Positions 16,525 through 25,022 of a stretch of DNA of 64,000 nt are shown in pieces (within the stretch, counting starts at the first letter, position 1; every line of letters begins with the position of its first letter). Under the pieces are notes generated by a model. That model did not search any database, had not been told where the DNA came from, and saw only the letters and a list, made by a program, of their open reading frames with translations. The translations under genes were made by a program, and so were the position numbers. Where the stretch lies: contig NZ_FZNL01000002.1 in NCBI RefSeq assembly GCF_900187965.1, forward strand, positions 248,001 to 312,000, given 5' to 3'. This stretch comes from Flavobacterium sp. ov086. GTDB taxonomy: Bacteria > Bacteroidota > Bacteroidia > Flavobacteriales > Flavobacteriaceae.

Positions 16525-18111
16525 ATGAAAAAAAAAATTAAGTTCCTTTTTGTCTTCCTAGTTTTGCTTGTGCAGGCCGTTGGTTTGGCGCAAGCCCAAA
16601 ATCCAATCATTTTTGCCGATGTGCCTGATATGTCTATGATCAGGGTTGGTAAAAATTATTATATGAGCAGTACCACGATGCATATGAACCCGGGTGTGCC
16701 TATTATGAAATCTACAGATCTTGTAAATTGGAAGATCATCAACTATGCTTACGATACTTTGGCAGATCTGCCGGAACTAAATTTGACAGACGGTCAAAAC
16801 GCATATAGCAAGGGCTCCTGGGCAAGTAGTTTGCGCTATCATAAGGGGATATATTACGTAACCACTTTTGCATACACCACAGGTGAAACCTATGTTTTTA
16901 AAACAAAAGATATAGAAAAAGGAAATTGGGAACGAATTTCTTTTAAACCGGCGTTTCATGACAATTCCTTGTTTTTTGATGATGATGGCAAGGTATATTT
17001 AATTCATAACGCAGAAAAGCTAAAAATTGTTGAATTAAATGAGGATCTGACAGGAGTTAAACAAGGCGTTCCGGAGAGGGTTCTTATCGAGAACGGCAGC
17101 GCACCAACAGGAAAAGAAGTAGGTCTTGGAGCAGAAGGATCTCAATTATTTAAAGTAAAAGGGAAATATTATCTGTTTAATATTTGTGCACCACGCGGTG
17201 AAATGCGAACTGTAATTATACATAGGGCAGATAATATCAACGGCCCTTGGGAAGGAAAAGTTGGCTTACAGGATAGAGGAATCGCTCAAGGAGGATTGAT
17301 AGACACTCCCGATGGACGTTGGTTCTCTTATCTTTTCCGCGATTTTTCTGCCGTTGGCCGCGTTCCTTATCTCGTTCCTGTTAAGTGGGAAGACGGTTGG
17401 CCTGTATTAGGAGAAAACGGAAAAGTCCCGCAAAAGCTTGACCTGCCAGCCAGTAAAGGTTTGATTCCGAATTTGGTTGCTTCTGATGAATTCAATCGAA
17501 AAAAAGGAGAAGCAGCACTTCCTTTAGTATGGCAATGGAATCATAATCCGGATAATGCACTCTGGTCTGTAACTGAAAGAAAAGGATTTTTGCGCCTCAA
17601 AACAGGAAGAATCGACACTGATTTTCTTCAGGTCAGAAACACACTTACACAACGCACTATTGGTCCAACAAGCTCAGCTTCCGTTGCCCTGGAGGTTTCC
17701 AAAATGAAAGACGGTGATTTTGCCGGATTCTCAGCTTTCCAAAAAGAGTATGGATCTGTTGGGGTTAAAATTGATGGGGGTAAAAAGGCGATAGTAATGA
17801 TTACTACTGATAATGATAAGCCAGTCGAAGTAGAACGAATTCCGTTGGATCAGGACCAAATTTACTTCAGAATCGATTGCGATTTCACCGGCATGAACGA
17901 TGAAGCTAATAATCTCTACACTCTTAATGGGAAAGATCAGGCTAGTTTCTTTTACAGCCTTGATGGAAAAGTTTGGAAACCAATAGGTAAACCTTTGAAG
18001 ATGAAATACAGTATTCCGCATTTTATGGGCTACCGTTTTGCTTTATTCAATTACGCCACAAAAGAAATAGGCGGTTATGCTGATTTTAATTGGTTCAGAA
18101 TTAAATATTAA
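16525..18111 (+). CDS. GH43 glycoside hydrolase (beta-xylosidase/arabinofuranosidase type) with DUF1349-like C-terminal domain
   Basis: The 528-residue protein has a signal peptide ending near GLAQAQ. The five-bladed beta-propeller (about 28-310) shows the GH43 residues: base Asp35 in ADVPDMSMIR, the pKa-modulating Asp in FHDNSLFFDDDGKVYL, and general acid Glu204 in GLGAEGSQLF. The C-terminal part (about 325-528) is a concanavalin-like beta-sandwich of the DUF1349/GH43-C type (VASDEFNRKKGEAALPLVWQWNHNPD). Family activities are removal of xylose or arabinose from plant hemicellulose. It has no lipobox and no T9SS tail, so it is probably periplasmic. Hand-counted 60-base samples are near 48% GC, above the surrounding gaps, which hints at transfer. 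Confidence 0.9.
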   Translation: MKKKIKFLFVFLVLLVQAVGLAQAQNPIIFADVPDMSMIRVGKNYYMSSTTMHMNPGVPIMKSTDLVNWKIINYAYDTLADLPELNLTDGQNAYSKGSWASSLRYHKGIYYVTTFAYTTGETYVFKTKDIEKGNWERISFKPAFHDNSLFFDDDGKVYLIHNAEKLKIVELNEDLTGVKQGVPERVLIENGSAPTGKEVGLGAEGSQLFKVKGKYYLFNICAPRGEMRTVIIHRADNINGPWEGKVGLQDRGIAQGGLIDTPDGRWFSYLFRDFSAVGRVPYLVPVKWEDGWPVLGENGKVPQKLDLPASKGLIPNLVASDEFNRKKGEAALPLVWQWNHNPDNALWSVTERKGFLRLKTGRIDTDFLQVRNTLTQRTIGPTSSASVALEVSKMKDGDFAGFSAFQKEYGSVGVKIDGGKKAIVMITTDNDKPVEVERIPLDQDQIYFRIDCDFTGMNDEANNLYTLNGKDQASFFYSLDGKVWKPIGKPLKMKYSIPHFMGYRFALFNYATKEIGGYADFNWFRIKY

Positions 18112-18190
18112 GATAAGTTATGATAACAGATAAAAAATTTACAAGTGAGTTTCTAATTAGAATCACCTTAATAAAAGAAACGTAAAAGCA

Positions 18191-18243
18191 AAGGGAACGA
18201 TTGTCAATTGATGCTTTTCAGTTGGCAATAAACGTTCTTTTTC
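18191..18243 (+). terminator. Possible terminator after the GH43 gene
   Basis: GGGAACG at about 18193 can pair with CGTTCTT near 18233, around an inner imperfect stem (ATTGTCAATT with AGTTGGCAAT), and Ts follow. The stem is imperfect. The rest of the 365-base gap 18112-18476 has no gene I can support. Confidence 0.4.
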
Positions 18244-18476
18244 AAAATCCTGTTCAAAGCAAATGCCCCAGCATTTGAACTGGATTTTTGAAAAACATTC
18301 CAATAACTTGGGATGGAACCGTTTTTATTTATGCTTATCCTGTCAAATACGGTGTATGGCCAGCAGCGTTTATTTATCCTATCTTCTTGCTGCTGATAAC
18401 ACTTACAAAGACAGGGAAGATTTTACTATAAAAACAAAGAACAAAAGATAATTTTAACCTACAAAAATTAAAGCTT

Positions 18477-20924
18477 ATGCTAAAAGAATTAAAACTTATG
18501 AATATTCATAAATATCAAGTTGTTAAAATGTTGGTATTTGTATGGGTTTGCTTCATTTCCCCTTATGAATCTTATGCCCAATATACATGGAAGAATGCCC
18601 CCATAGGCGGCGGCGGGTTTGTGACGGGAATCATTACTCACCAAACATCCGGCGATAAGTATTGCCGAACGGATGTGGGCGGAGCCTACCGCTGGGATGC
18701 AGCCAACAATAAATGGATTCAACTACTCGACTGGCTCAACGAGTCGGAAAGTGGATTTATTGGCGTGGATGCTTTGGCACTTGATCCGCAGAATGCTAAT
18801 AATGTTTACATGCTTTGTGGCACTGAGTATATGAGCAAGGGAAGAACGGCTATATTGAAATCTACAGACAAAGGAAATACCTTTACCTATACAGATGTTA
18901 CGGCTAAGTTTAAAACACATGGAAATGGGAATGGACGCGGGAACGGAGAACGCCTTGCCGTAGATCCTCATAACAGCAACATATTATTCTGCGGAAGCAG
19001 GGCTAACGGATTATGGAAAAGTACAGATGGTGGCGTTACCTGGAATCAGGCATGGAACGGCGTAACCACCACTTCCAGTGGAAACGGTATATGTTTTGTT
19101 CAATTTGATCCTTCAAGCAGCTTAGTAAGTGGGGCGACTCAAACTATTTACATTGGCGTTTCCCGCACCGGGGGAGGAAACATTTATAAAAGTACAGACG
19201 GAGGTGCCACCTTTACAGACATTTCCGCAACCACTGGTTTTATGCCACATCGGGTTGCTTTGCAGGGAACTACCATGTATGCCACCTATGCGGATGGTGC
19301 AGGTCCGGCCACTAATGGCGATGGGAAGTTATATAAGCTCAACACGGCTACAGGAGTGTGGACAAACGTTACCCCTGTTAGTTGGAAGGACCATTCATAC
19401 GGCGGAGTAAGTATAGACCCAACTAATGTAAACCGGGTAATAGTTTCTTCTTGTGGTAGTTATAGTAACAACCAGTACGGTGGTGGCTGGGGAGACTTTA
19501 TTTTCCTCTCTACTGATGGAGGATCGACCTGGACCCTTAAGAATGGCACTAATGCCACTTATAACAATAACGGCATGGCATGGACAGGCGATGGAGCGGT
19601 TAACTGGATGGACTGTATTGTGTTTGACCCTGTTAATCCTTCAATAGTACAGGTAATAGGAGGCGGAGGCGTATATACCTGTTCCGATATTGCAGTTACG
19701 AATCCTTCATGGAAGTGTGATGTGATCGGAATTGAAGAGACTGCATTTCTCGATGGGATAAGTATACCCGGAGGACCGTTTATTTCCTCTTTCGGAGACG
19801 TAACGGGCTTTGTACATGATCCGCTAACTTCTTTTCCATCAGCAAAACTTTCTCCTACAGATGGAAATAACCAGAGTATTGCTTACGCTGCCGGCAACAC
19901 AAACAAAGTAGTAAGAGCTTCGAGTGGCGGAAGCGTTATTTACTATTCTATCAACAAGGGGGCTACATGGACGGCTTCTGCTACTAATATGGGTGCAAAC
20001 GGTAGGGTGACCATCAGCGCCGATGGAGGTACGATTCTGCACCGCCCTGGAGGTTCCACAACTACGTACTACACGACCAATAATGGAGCAAGCTGGTCCA
20101 GTTCTTCGGGTGTATCGTCTTCAGACGCTGTTCCTGTGGCTGACCAGGTAAATTCAAATTACTTCTATATCTATAATCCAATTAACGGACAGATGTTTTC
20201 AAGTTCCAATAAGGGAGTCAGCTTTTCAGTAGCAGGTAATCCTGGTACCAATACATTTGGGTCTTGGGAATTAACAACCCTGATTCGCTCGGTACCTGGC
20301 TTTGAAGGACATATTTGGGTGCCTCTTGGAGGCAATGGTTTAAAATATTCTACAGACCATGGAGCGACTTATACGACTCTTTCCAATGTACCTTACTGCA
20401 CAACTGTTGGGATAGGAAAGACAATAACCGGGGCCAGCTATCCTACCATTTTTATCTGGGGAACCGTGTCAGGCGTTACGGGTCTTTTCAGATCAACTGA
20501 CCAGGGCGCTACATGGCTTAGGATGAATGATGATGACCATGAGTTTGGAGGAACACCAATGCTGATCGGAGATATGAATATTGGTGGAAGAGTATACATG
20601 AGTGCTAGCGGAGGAAGAGGTTTAATTTATTGGGATGCTTCTGGTACCTTGTCTGTAGATCAGATTTCAAAGGAGTCAAACTTTTTGATAAATTTTTTTC
20701 CAAATCCATTTGTTAATGGTTTTAAGGTTGAAGCAACAAAAACGAATGAACCAATTCGTGTTAACATTTTTGATATTACAGGAAAAAAAGTAGAAACAGC
20801 AGAATCCACTCCTGAATCAGGGCAATTGTTAATGGGGTCTTCATTGCAACCCGGATTATACATAGTAAAAGTTAAAGGAGTAAACTCAAATTTCTCAAAA
20901 TCATTTAAGATTATTAAAAAATAG
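18477..20924 (+). CDS. GH74 xyloglucanase-type beta-propeller hydrolase with T9SS sorting domain
   Basis: The 815-residue protein is a secreted GH74-like enzyme. A second Met at 18498 gives a better signal peptide, ending near ESYAQ. Two seven-bladed propellers follow, with repeated STDKGNTF / STDGGVTW / STDGGSTWT blade motifs. The two catalytic aspartates of the family are present: Asp66 in RTDVGGAYRWD and Asp441 in SSFGDVTGFVHD. The last ~85 residues (FFPNPFVNGFKVEA ... LQPGLYIVKVKG) are a type A T9SS C-terminal signal, so the enzyme should reach the cell surface or medium. The catalytic part is about 55% GC in two hand-counted 60-base samples while the tail is about 33%, which suggests a chimera. 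Likely substrate: xyloglucan or related beta-glucan. Confidence 0.9.
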   Translation: MLKELKLMNIHKYQVVKMLVFVWVCFISPYESYAQYTWKNAPIGGGGFVTGIITHQTSGDKYCRTDVGGAYRWDAANNKWIQLLDWLNESESGFIGVDALALDPQNANNVYMLCGTEYMSKGRTAILKSTDKGNTFTYTDVTAKFKTHGNGNGRGNGERLAVDPHNSNILFCGSRANGLWKSTDGGVTWNQAWNGVTTTSSGNGICFVQFDPSSSLVSGATQTIYIGVSRTGGGNIYKSTDGGATFTDISATTGFMPHRVALQGTTMYATYADGAGPATNGDGKLYKLNTATGVWTNVTPVSWKDHSYGGVSIDPTNVNRVIVSSCGSYSNNQYGGGWGDFIFLSTDGGSTWTLKNGTNATYNNNGMAWTGDGAVNWMDCIVFDPVNPSIVQVIGGGGVYTCSDIAVTNPSWKCDVIGIEETAFLDGISIPGGPFISSFGDVTGFVHDPLTSFPSAKLSPTDGNNQSIAYAAGNTNKVVRASSGGSVIYYSINKGATWTASATNMGANGRVTISADGGTILHRPGGSTTTYYTTNNGASWSSSSGVSSSDAVPVADQVNSNYFYIYNPINGQMFSSSNKGVSFSVAGNPGTNTFGSWELTTLIRSVPGFEGHIWVPLGGNGLKYSTDHGATYTTLSNVPYCTTVGIGKTITGASYPTIFIWGTVSGVTGLFRSTDQGATWLRMNDDDHEFGGTPMLIGDMNIGGRVYMSASGGRGLIYWDASGTLSVDQISKESNFLINFFPNPFVNGFKVEATKTNEPIRVNIFDITGKKVETAESTPESGQLLMGSSLQPGLYIVKVKGVNSNFSKSFKIIKK

Positions 20925-20975
20925 ATAATTGTTTTTATTCGTAATTTATTTTGGAATAGATAAAGCTTTAAGTAG

Positions 20976-21015
20976 AGTCATAACATGAATATTATAAAAA
21001 GTTTATGTTATGACT
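20976..21015 (+). terminator. Terminator after the GH74 gene
   Basis: An 11-bp perfect stem (AGTCATAACAT, 20976-20986, with ATGTTATGACT, 21005-21015) with an 18-base loop is followed by TTAAAA rather than a T-run. It is a likely transcript end. Confidence 0.55.
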
Positions 21016-21020
21016 TTAAA

Positions 21021-21101
21021 ATGCTGGCATTTTTATTATGCTTTTTCTTTTCTATAGGGCAATCAAACAGAATCAATTATTATTTGGGTGATTGTAAATA
21101 G
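21021..21101 (+). pseudogene. Truncated signal-peptide fragment (relic)
   Basis: An ATG opens a 26-codon frame, MLAFLLCFFFSIGQSN and ten more residues, ending at 21099. It looks like a signal peptide with a cleavage-site-like SIGQS followed by a few mature residues and then a stop. It could be the stub of a lost secreted enzyme or chance. The gap 20925-21262 holds nothing else I can support. Confidence 0.3.
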
Positions 21102-21262
21102 GATGAAACACTAAATAGAAATCATTAGTAAAATATTGAGAGATTTTATTAAAGCCAGAAGAGTAGGGATGACTGGAAATTCAAAAAAGAATTAGATATA
21201 AAAAAGTAACTTTATATGAGGTTTTATTTTAAAAAGAGATATAATACACAAAAAGAAAAATT

Positions 21263-22516
21263 ATGAATAGGATTTTAACCACAATTTTTTTAAGTTTTCT
21301 TATTGTATTTATTAGTTGTGATAAAAGCAATGATGAAGGAACAGATAATGGTGGTAGCGAGGGAGGAACTAGTACAGAAGTAACTACATTAACAAAAATT
21401 ACTCACCTTGGTTTGTTAACCACTCTTTATGAATTAAATATTGTTAAGGATAATCAAAACAGTGAACCTTGGAAATCTGAATTAGCAGCCCTTAAAGCAT
21501 CTGCATCAGGTAGTATAAACTATAAAATGAAAGGACCTTTCCTAAATATTTCTCGTACTGGTTCAGGAGAGACCAGTAACTTTACTGGTTGGTCTGAACA
21601 TGGTAAAGATGCTACAGCCTGTTATGTACAGGCATTATTGGGATATATTACAGGAGATACTAAATATACTCAAAATGCAATAAACATCATTAATTCTTGG
21701 TCAACTACTCTGGTTTCTGTTGGGGGAGCAGATGTAGAACTTCTTGTAGGGATTCAGGCTCCGCTTTGGGCGCAGGCTGGTGAAATCCTTGCCTATACCA
21801 ATTCAGGATGGCAAGCAGCAGATATCACACGAGCTAAGAATATGATGACTAATATTTTCCAGCCCGCTATTGATGGTTTTGATCCGGCCGATGGAGCTAA
21901 TTTTAGCACATCATGTATGTATGCTTCAATGGCAATAGCTGTATTTACTGATGATTTGACAAGATTCAATGCAGCATGGAAAGCCTTTAATTCAAAAAGT
22001 GGATGCCCAAATGATTATTCTCTTTATAAGAATATAGCAGAAAACGGACAAAATGTAGAATCGGGACGTGATCAGGTACATAGTTGGTCATCTTATCAAG
22101 TTTTAGCAGGGATTGCTGAAATTGCATATCATCAAGGATTAGATCCATATACTTTGGGATCAAATCGTTTGTTGACTGGTGTGGAATACTGGAGTAAGTA
22201 TAATTTAGGACAAGAAGTACCTTTTGACGTATCTGTTTACAGATGCAGAGCGGGATGGGGACCATGGGCTAAAATTTCGGATACAAATAGAGGTCAGCCT
22301 ACAGCACAAGGCTCAGTATGTAATATGATTTATCATGCTTATTATCGATTGAATCGTTTGCCAACAACGACTTCTTATACTAAACTTATGGCGAATGTAA
22401 TGACCGGAATTGTTGTTGATCCAACATCAAGAAATGGTTGGGGAAATCCTTTTATAGGTGATGGATTATTACATCAAATTGCTCCGGGAGAAAAGGCAGG
22501 ATCAGCAGTTAAGTAA
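21263..22516 (+). CDS. Alginate-lyase-fold polysaccharide lyase family lipoprotein
   Basis: The 417-residue protein has a lipoprotein signal (FLIVFISC, Cys19) and a low-complexity Glu/Gly/Thr linker to about residue 40. An all-helical (alpha/alpha) toroid of the alginate_lyase Pfam type (PL5/PL38-like) follows. Supporting segments are TGWSEHGKDATACYVQALLGYITGD, INIINSWS, QAPLWAQAGEIL, NGQNVESGRDQVHS and HAYYRLNR. Family members cleave uronic-acid polysaccharides (alginate, glucuronan) by beta-elimination; His and Tyr residues suitable for this are present, but I cannot assign the catalytic pair by eye. It stands alone with gaps of 338 and 506 bases. Confidence 0.8.
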   Translation: MNRILTTIFLSFLIVFISCDKSNDEGTDNGGSEGGTSTEVTTLTKITHLGLLTTLYELNIVKDNQNSEPWKSELAALKASASGSINYKMKGPFLNISRTGSGETSNFTGWSEHGKDATACYVQALLGYITGDTKYTQNAINIINSWSTTLVSVGGADVELLVGIQAPLWAQAGEILAYTNSGWQAADITRAKNMMTNIFQPAIDGFDPADGANFSTSCMYASMAIAVFTDDLTRFNAAWKAFNSKSGCPNDYSLYKNIAENGQNVESGRDQVHSWSSYQVLAGIAEIAYHQGLDPYTLGSNRLLTGVEYWSKYNLGQEVPFDVSVYRCRAGWGPWAKISDTNRGQPTAQGSVCNMIYHAYYRLNRLPTTTSYTKLMANVMTGIVVDPTSRNGWGNPFIGDGLLHQIAPGEKAGSAVK

Positions 22517-22593
22517 AGTCATTGTTTTGTATAATTATGTCAGGCGATGCTTTTCCTGCAAAACACGATGACCGGCTTAAGGGCTTGCTTTGA

Positions 22594-22755
22594 CCTGTTT
22601 TATTTCCGCAACATGGTGCCTGCATCTTAGAGATAAGCAAAAGTGCCCTGAATTATAAGTTACTTTTTGTATCAGGAGTAACCGTGATGCACGAAAAAAC
22701 CGCCGCTAAGATTCGGGAATTTGTAAAAAATGGCAGAACGGTTGTTATTTTATAA
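22594..22755 (+). pseudogene. Remnant of a glycoside hydrolase trimerisation (GH42M/GATase-like) domain
   Basis: The frame beginning after the TGA at 22591 contains YKLLFVSGVTVMHEKTAA followed by KIREFVKNGRTVVIL and a TAA at 22753. This matches the conserved pattern Y-K-L-hydrophobic-P-D-x-x-V-M-...-I-x-x-F-V-x-x-G-G-T-V of the beta-galactosidase trimerisation domain found in GH42 and some other large hydrolases. No start codon, signal or catalytic domain is present, and an in-frame stop precedes it, so it is a decayed fragment. The rest of the gap 22517-23022 holds no gene. Confidence 0.6.
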
Positions 22756-23022
22756 ACCATTGAAAATAATATAATAACCTGAGTATAATGTCTAATGTAC
22801 CGTTTGCAAGTGTGTAATGGACTTTCTCATCTTCTGAGAGGACCAACCATTGAATTCAGGTTAATAACAATTTTTTTGATTCACCTTTTTGAGTTTACAA
22901 GCAGGTCTTTGTACTTTGGAGGAAGAAAAGTAGTTTTAAAAAATTTAAATATAATCTAATTAACTAACATATAAATAGTTATCAATAGATATCCGTTTAG
23001 TAAAAAGCAAAATAATATTATT

Positions 23023-24660
23023 ATGAACTTAAAAATTTCAATGAAAGTTAGTCTATCCATAGCAGTTTTTATGCTATCCTCATGTTTCCTGAAGGCTCAG
23101 GAAAATTTTCCGTTGCCTGTGGGAGAAGGTAAGGAACAGGTTGCCACGGGAAAGTTTAAGCCAACTTGGGAATCTCTTAGCCAATACAAAGTTCCCGATT
23201 GGTTTCGCAATGCAAAATTTGGTATCTGGGCACATTGGGGGCCACAGTGTCAGCCTGAACAGGGCGACTGGTACGCACGTGGCATGTATGAAGAAGGTTC
23301 TGATTACTACAAGTGGCATGTGCAACATTATGGTCACCCTTCTAAAGTAGGCTTTAAAGATGTAATACACGATTGGAAAGCTCAAAATTGGAATCCTGAA
23401 GAATTGGTAAAGTTATACAAACGTGCGGGTGCCCAATATTTCGTTGCGATGGCCAATCACCACGACAACCTGGATTTATGGGACAGCAAGTACCAAGAAT
23501 GGAATTCTGTTCGTGTTGGTCCTAAAAAGGATATTATAAATGGTTGGTCGAAAGCTGCTAAAAAACAGGGGCTTCCTTTTGGATTGAGTGTACATGCTGC
23601 CCATGCATGGATGTGGTACGAAACAGCACAAGGAGCCGATAAATCTGGAGAATTTATGGGTATTCCGTACGATGGAAAACTTACAAAAGCAGCTGGAAAA
23701 GGTACTTGGTGGGAAGGGTTGGACCCTCAGGGATTGTATGCACAAAATCATGAATTAAGCAACGGAAAGGGATGGAATTGGGAATGGCAAGATAAAAGCT
23801 CATGGCCTTCTCAGGCGTACTGTGAAAATTTTTATGACCGCACTATGGATCTTATTAATTTGTACAACCCCGACCTGTTATATTTTGATGACACAGCACT
23901 CCCATTATATCCGGTTAGCGATGCTGGTTTAAAAATAGCTGCTCATTATTACAATCATAACATGATGACCCATAATAATAAACTAGAAGCTGTCTTATTC
24001 GGCAAAATACTTTCAGATAAACAAAAGGAATGTATGGTGTGGGATGTAGAACGTGGAGCACCTGACAAACCACAAGAAAAAGCATGGCAAACTTGTACTT
24101 GTATAGGTGATTGGCATTATAATAGAAAGGTGTATGATGAAAACCGTTATAAATCGGCTGCGAGTGTCATTCGTGCTTTAGTAGATATTGTCAGTAAAAA
24201 TGGAAATTTATTACTTAATATTCCTGTGCGTGGAGATGGTACAATTGATGACAAAGAAATTGTTGTTCTTGAAGGTATTGCAGCCTGGATGGATATAAAC
24301 AAAGAAAGCATCTTCGATACCCGCCCATGGAAACTGTACGGTGAAGGACCAGCCGTTGATCAGTCGAACCCTATCAATAGCCAGGGATTTAATGAAGGAA
24401 AAATACAATACTCAGCAAAAGATATTCGATACAATCAGAAAGGAAATGTATTGTATGCTACGGTGATGGGTAAACCAACAGAAAATATTTTATTGAAGTC
24501 GCTGGCAAAAAAAGAAGGAACAGGAAAAATTAAAAAAATTGAACTTCTTGGCAGTAAAGAAAAAATTTCTTGGAAACAAGAAGCAGATTCATTAGTAATT
24601 ATACAACCAAAATCTATTCCCAATGATATTGCGATTGTCTTTAAAATAGCTATGAAGTAA
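23023..24660 (+). CDS. GH29 alpha-L-fucosidase (family-level), exported
   Basis: The 545-residue protein starts with a signal peptide that includes LSSC (lipobox-like, Cys21) before LKAQENF, so it may be a lipoprotein or cleaved by signal peptidase I. The GH29 TIM barrel shows NAKFGIWAHWGPQ, YFVAMANHHDNLDLW and the nucleophile Asp289 in LLYFDDTALP. A C-terminal beta-domain follows, with GNGNLLLNIPVRGDG-like and RPWKLYGEGP segments. Family activity is release of alpha-L-fucose, or L-galactose in some members. With GH74 nearby, fucosylated xyloglucan or a fucosylated pectic chain is a plausible substrate (inference). The freed L-fucose could feed the pathway at 33.5-43.3 kb. Confidence 0.88.
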   Translation: MNLKISMKVSLSIAVFMLSSCFLKAQENFPLPVGEGKEQVATGKFKPTWESLSQYKVPDWFRNAKFGIWAHWGPQCQPEQGDWYARGMYEEGSDYYKWHVQHYGHPSKVGFKDVIHDWKAQNWNPEELVKLYKRAGAQYFVAMANHHDNLDLWDSKYQEWNSVRVGPKKDIINGWSKAAKKQGLPFGLSVHAAHAWMWYETAQGADKSGEFMGIPYDGKLTKAAGKGTWWEGLDPQGLYAQNHELSNGKGWNWEWQDKSSWPSQAYCENFYDRTMDLINLYNPDLLYFDDTALPLYPVSDAGLKIAAHYYNHNMMTHNNKLEAVLFGKILSDKQKECMVWDVERGAPDKPQEKAWQTCTCIGDWHYNRKVYDENRYKSAASVIRALVDIVSKNGNLLLNIPVRGDGTIDDKEIVVLEGIAAWMDINKESIFDTRPWKLYGEGPAVDQSNPINSQGFNEGKIQYSAKDIRYNQKGNVLYATVMGKPTENILLKSLAKKEGTGKIKKIELLGSKEKISWKQEADSLVIIQPKSIPNDIAIVFKIAMK

Positions 24661-24887
24661 TTGTTTCTAATTTAGAATAATAGTCTCAATATAATGATAC
24701 AATTTTTCTAATATTCAATTTTCAATCTGAAAAATAAAATAAAATGTATTGGGTTGTTTTTGTTTGGCAGACAGTTTTTGTGTTGTAAGCTTATTGGTTT
24801 TGAATACGAGATTTTTTTTACAAGACTTTTATTTTTAAAGCTTTATATGTTTTTACCAATCAAATATACAGAGTGTAGCTCCAATAG

Positions 24888-25022
24888 AAAGTGAGGAATC
24901 TCATTGATTATTGGATTTGGGACGATGTGTATCCAACTGTATTTGGCCATGAACTGATGGCTCTTGGGTGGATTAAGCAAGTTAGTAATCGTTTGCCTTT
25001 TTTAAAAATATATGCAAAATAA
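24888..25022 (+). pseudogene. C-terminal remnant of an SGNH/GDSL esterase
   Basis: In this frame the sequence reads ...LIDYWIWDDVYPTVFGH followed by ELMALGWIKQVSNRL. It resembles the end of SGNH hydrolases, where D-G-V-H-P-T-x-x-G-H-x-L-M-A-x-x-W carries the catalytic Asp and His. Here the expected His is Tyr (DDVYPT). The frame opens just after a TAG at 24885 and ends in a TAA at 25020 that overlaps the first codons of the beta-helix gene in another frame. It is therefore a decayed tail of an acetyl-esterase-like gene. The rest of the gap 24661-25011 is A/T-rich with no gene. Confidence 0.62.

Noticed and set aside
18263..18451. A 62-codon frame between GH43 and GH74
   Set aside because: It has Cys-rich, unlikely composition and no signal or family match. 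A neighbouring frame looks vaguely like a coding fragment, but I could not assign it.
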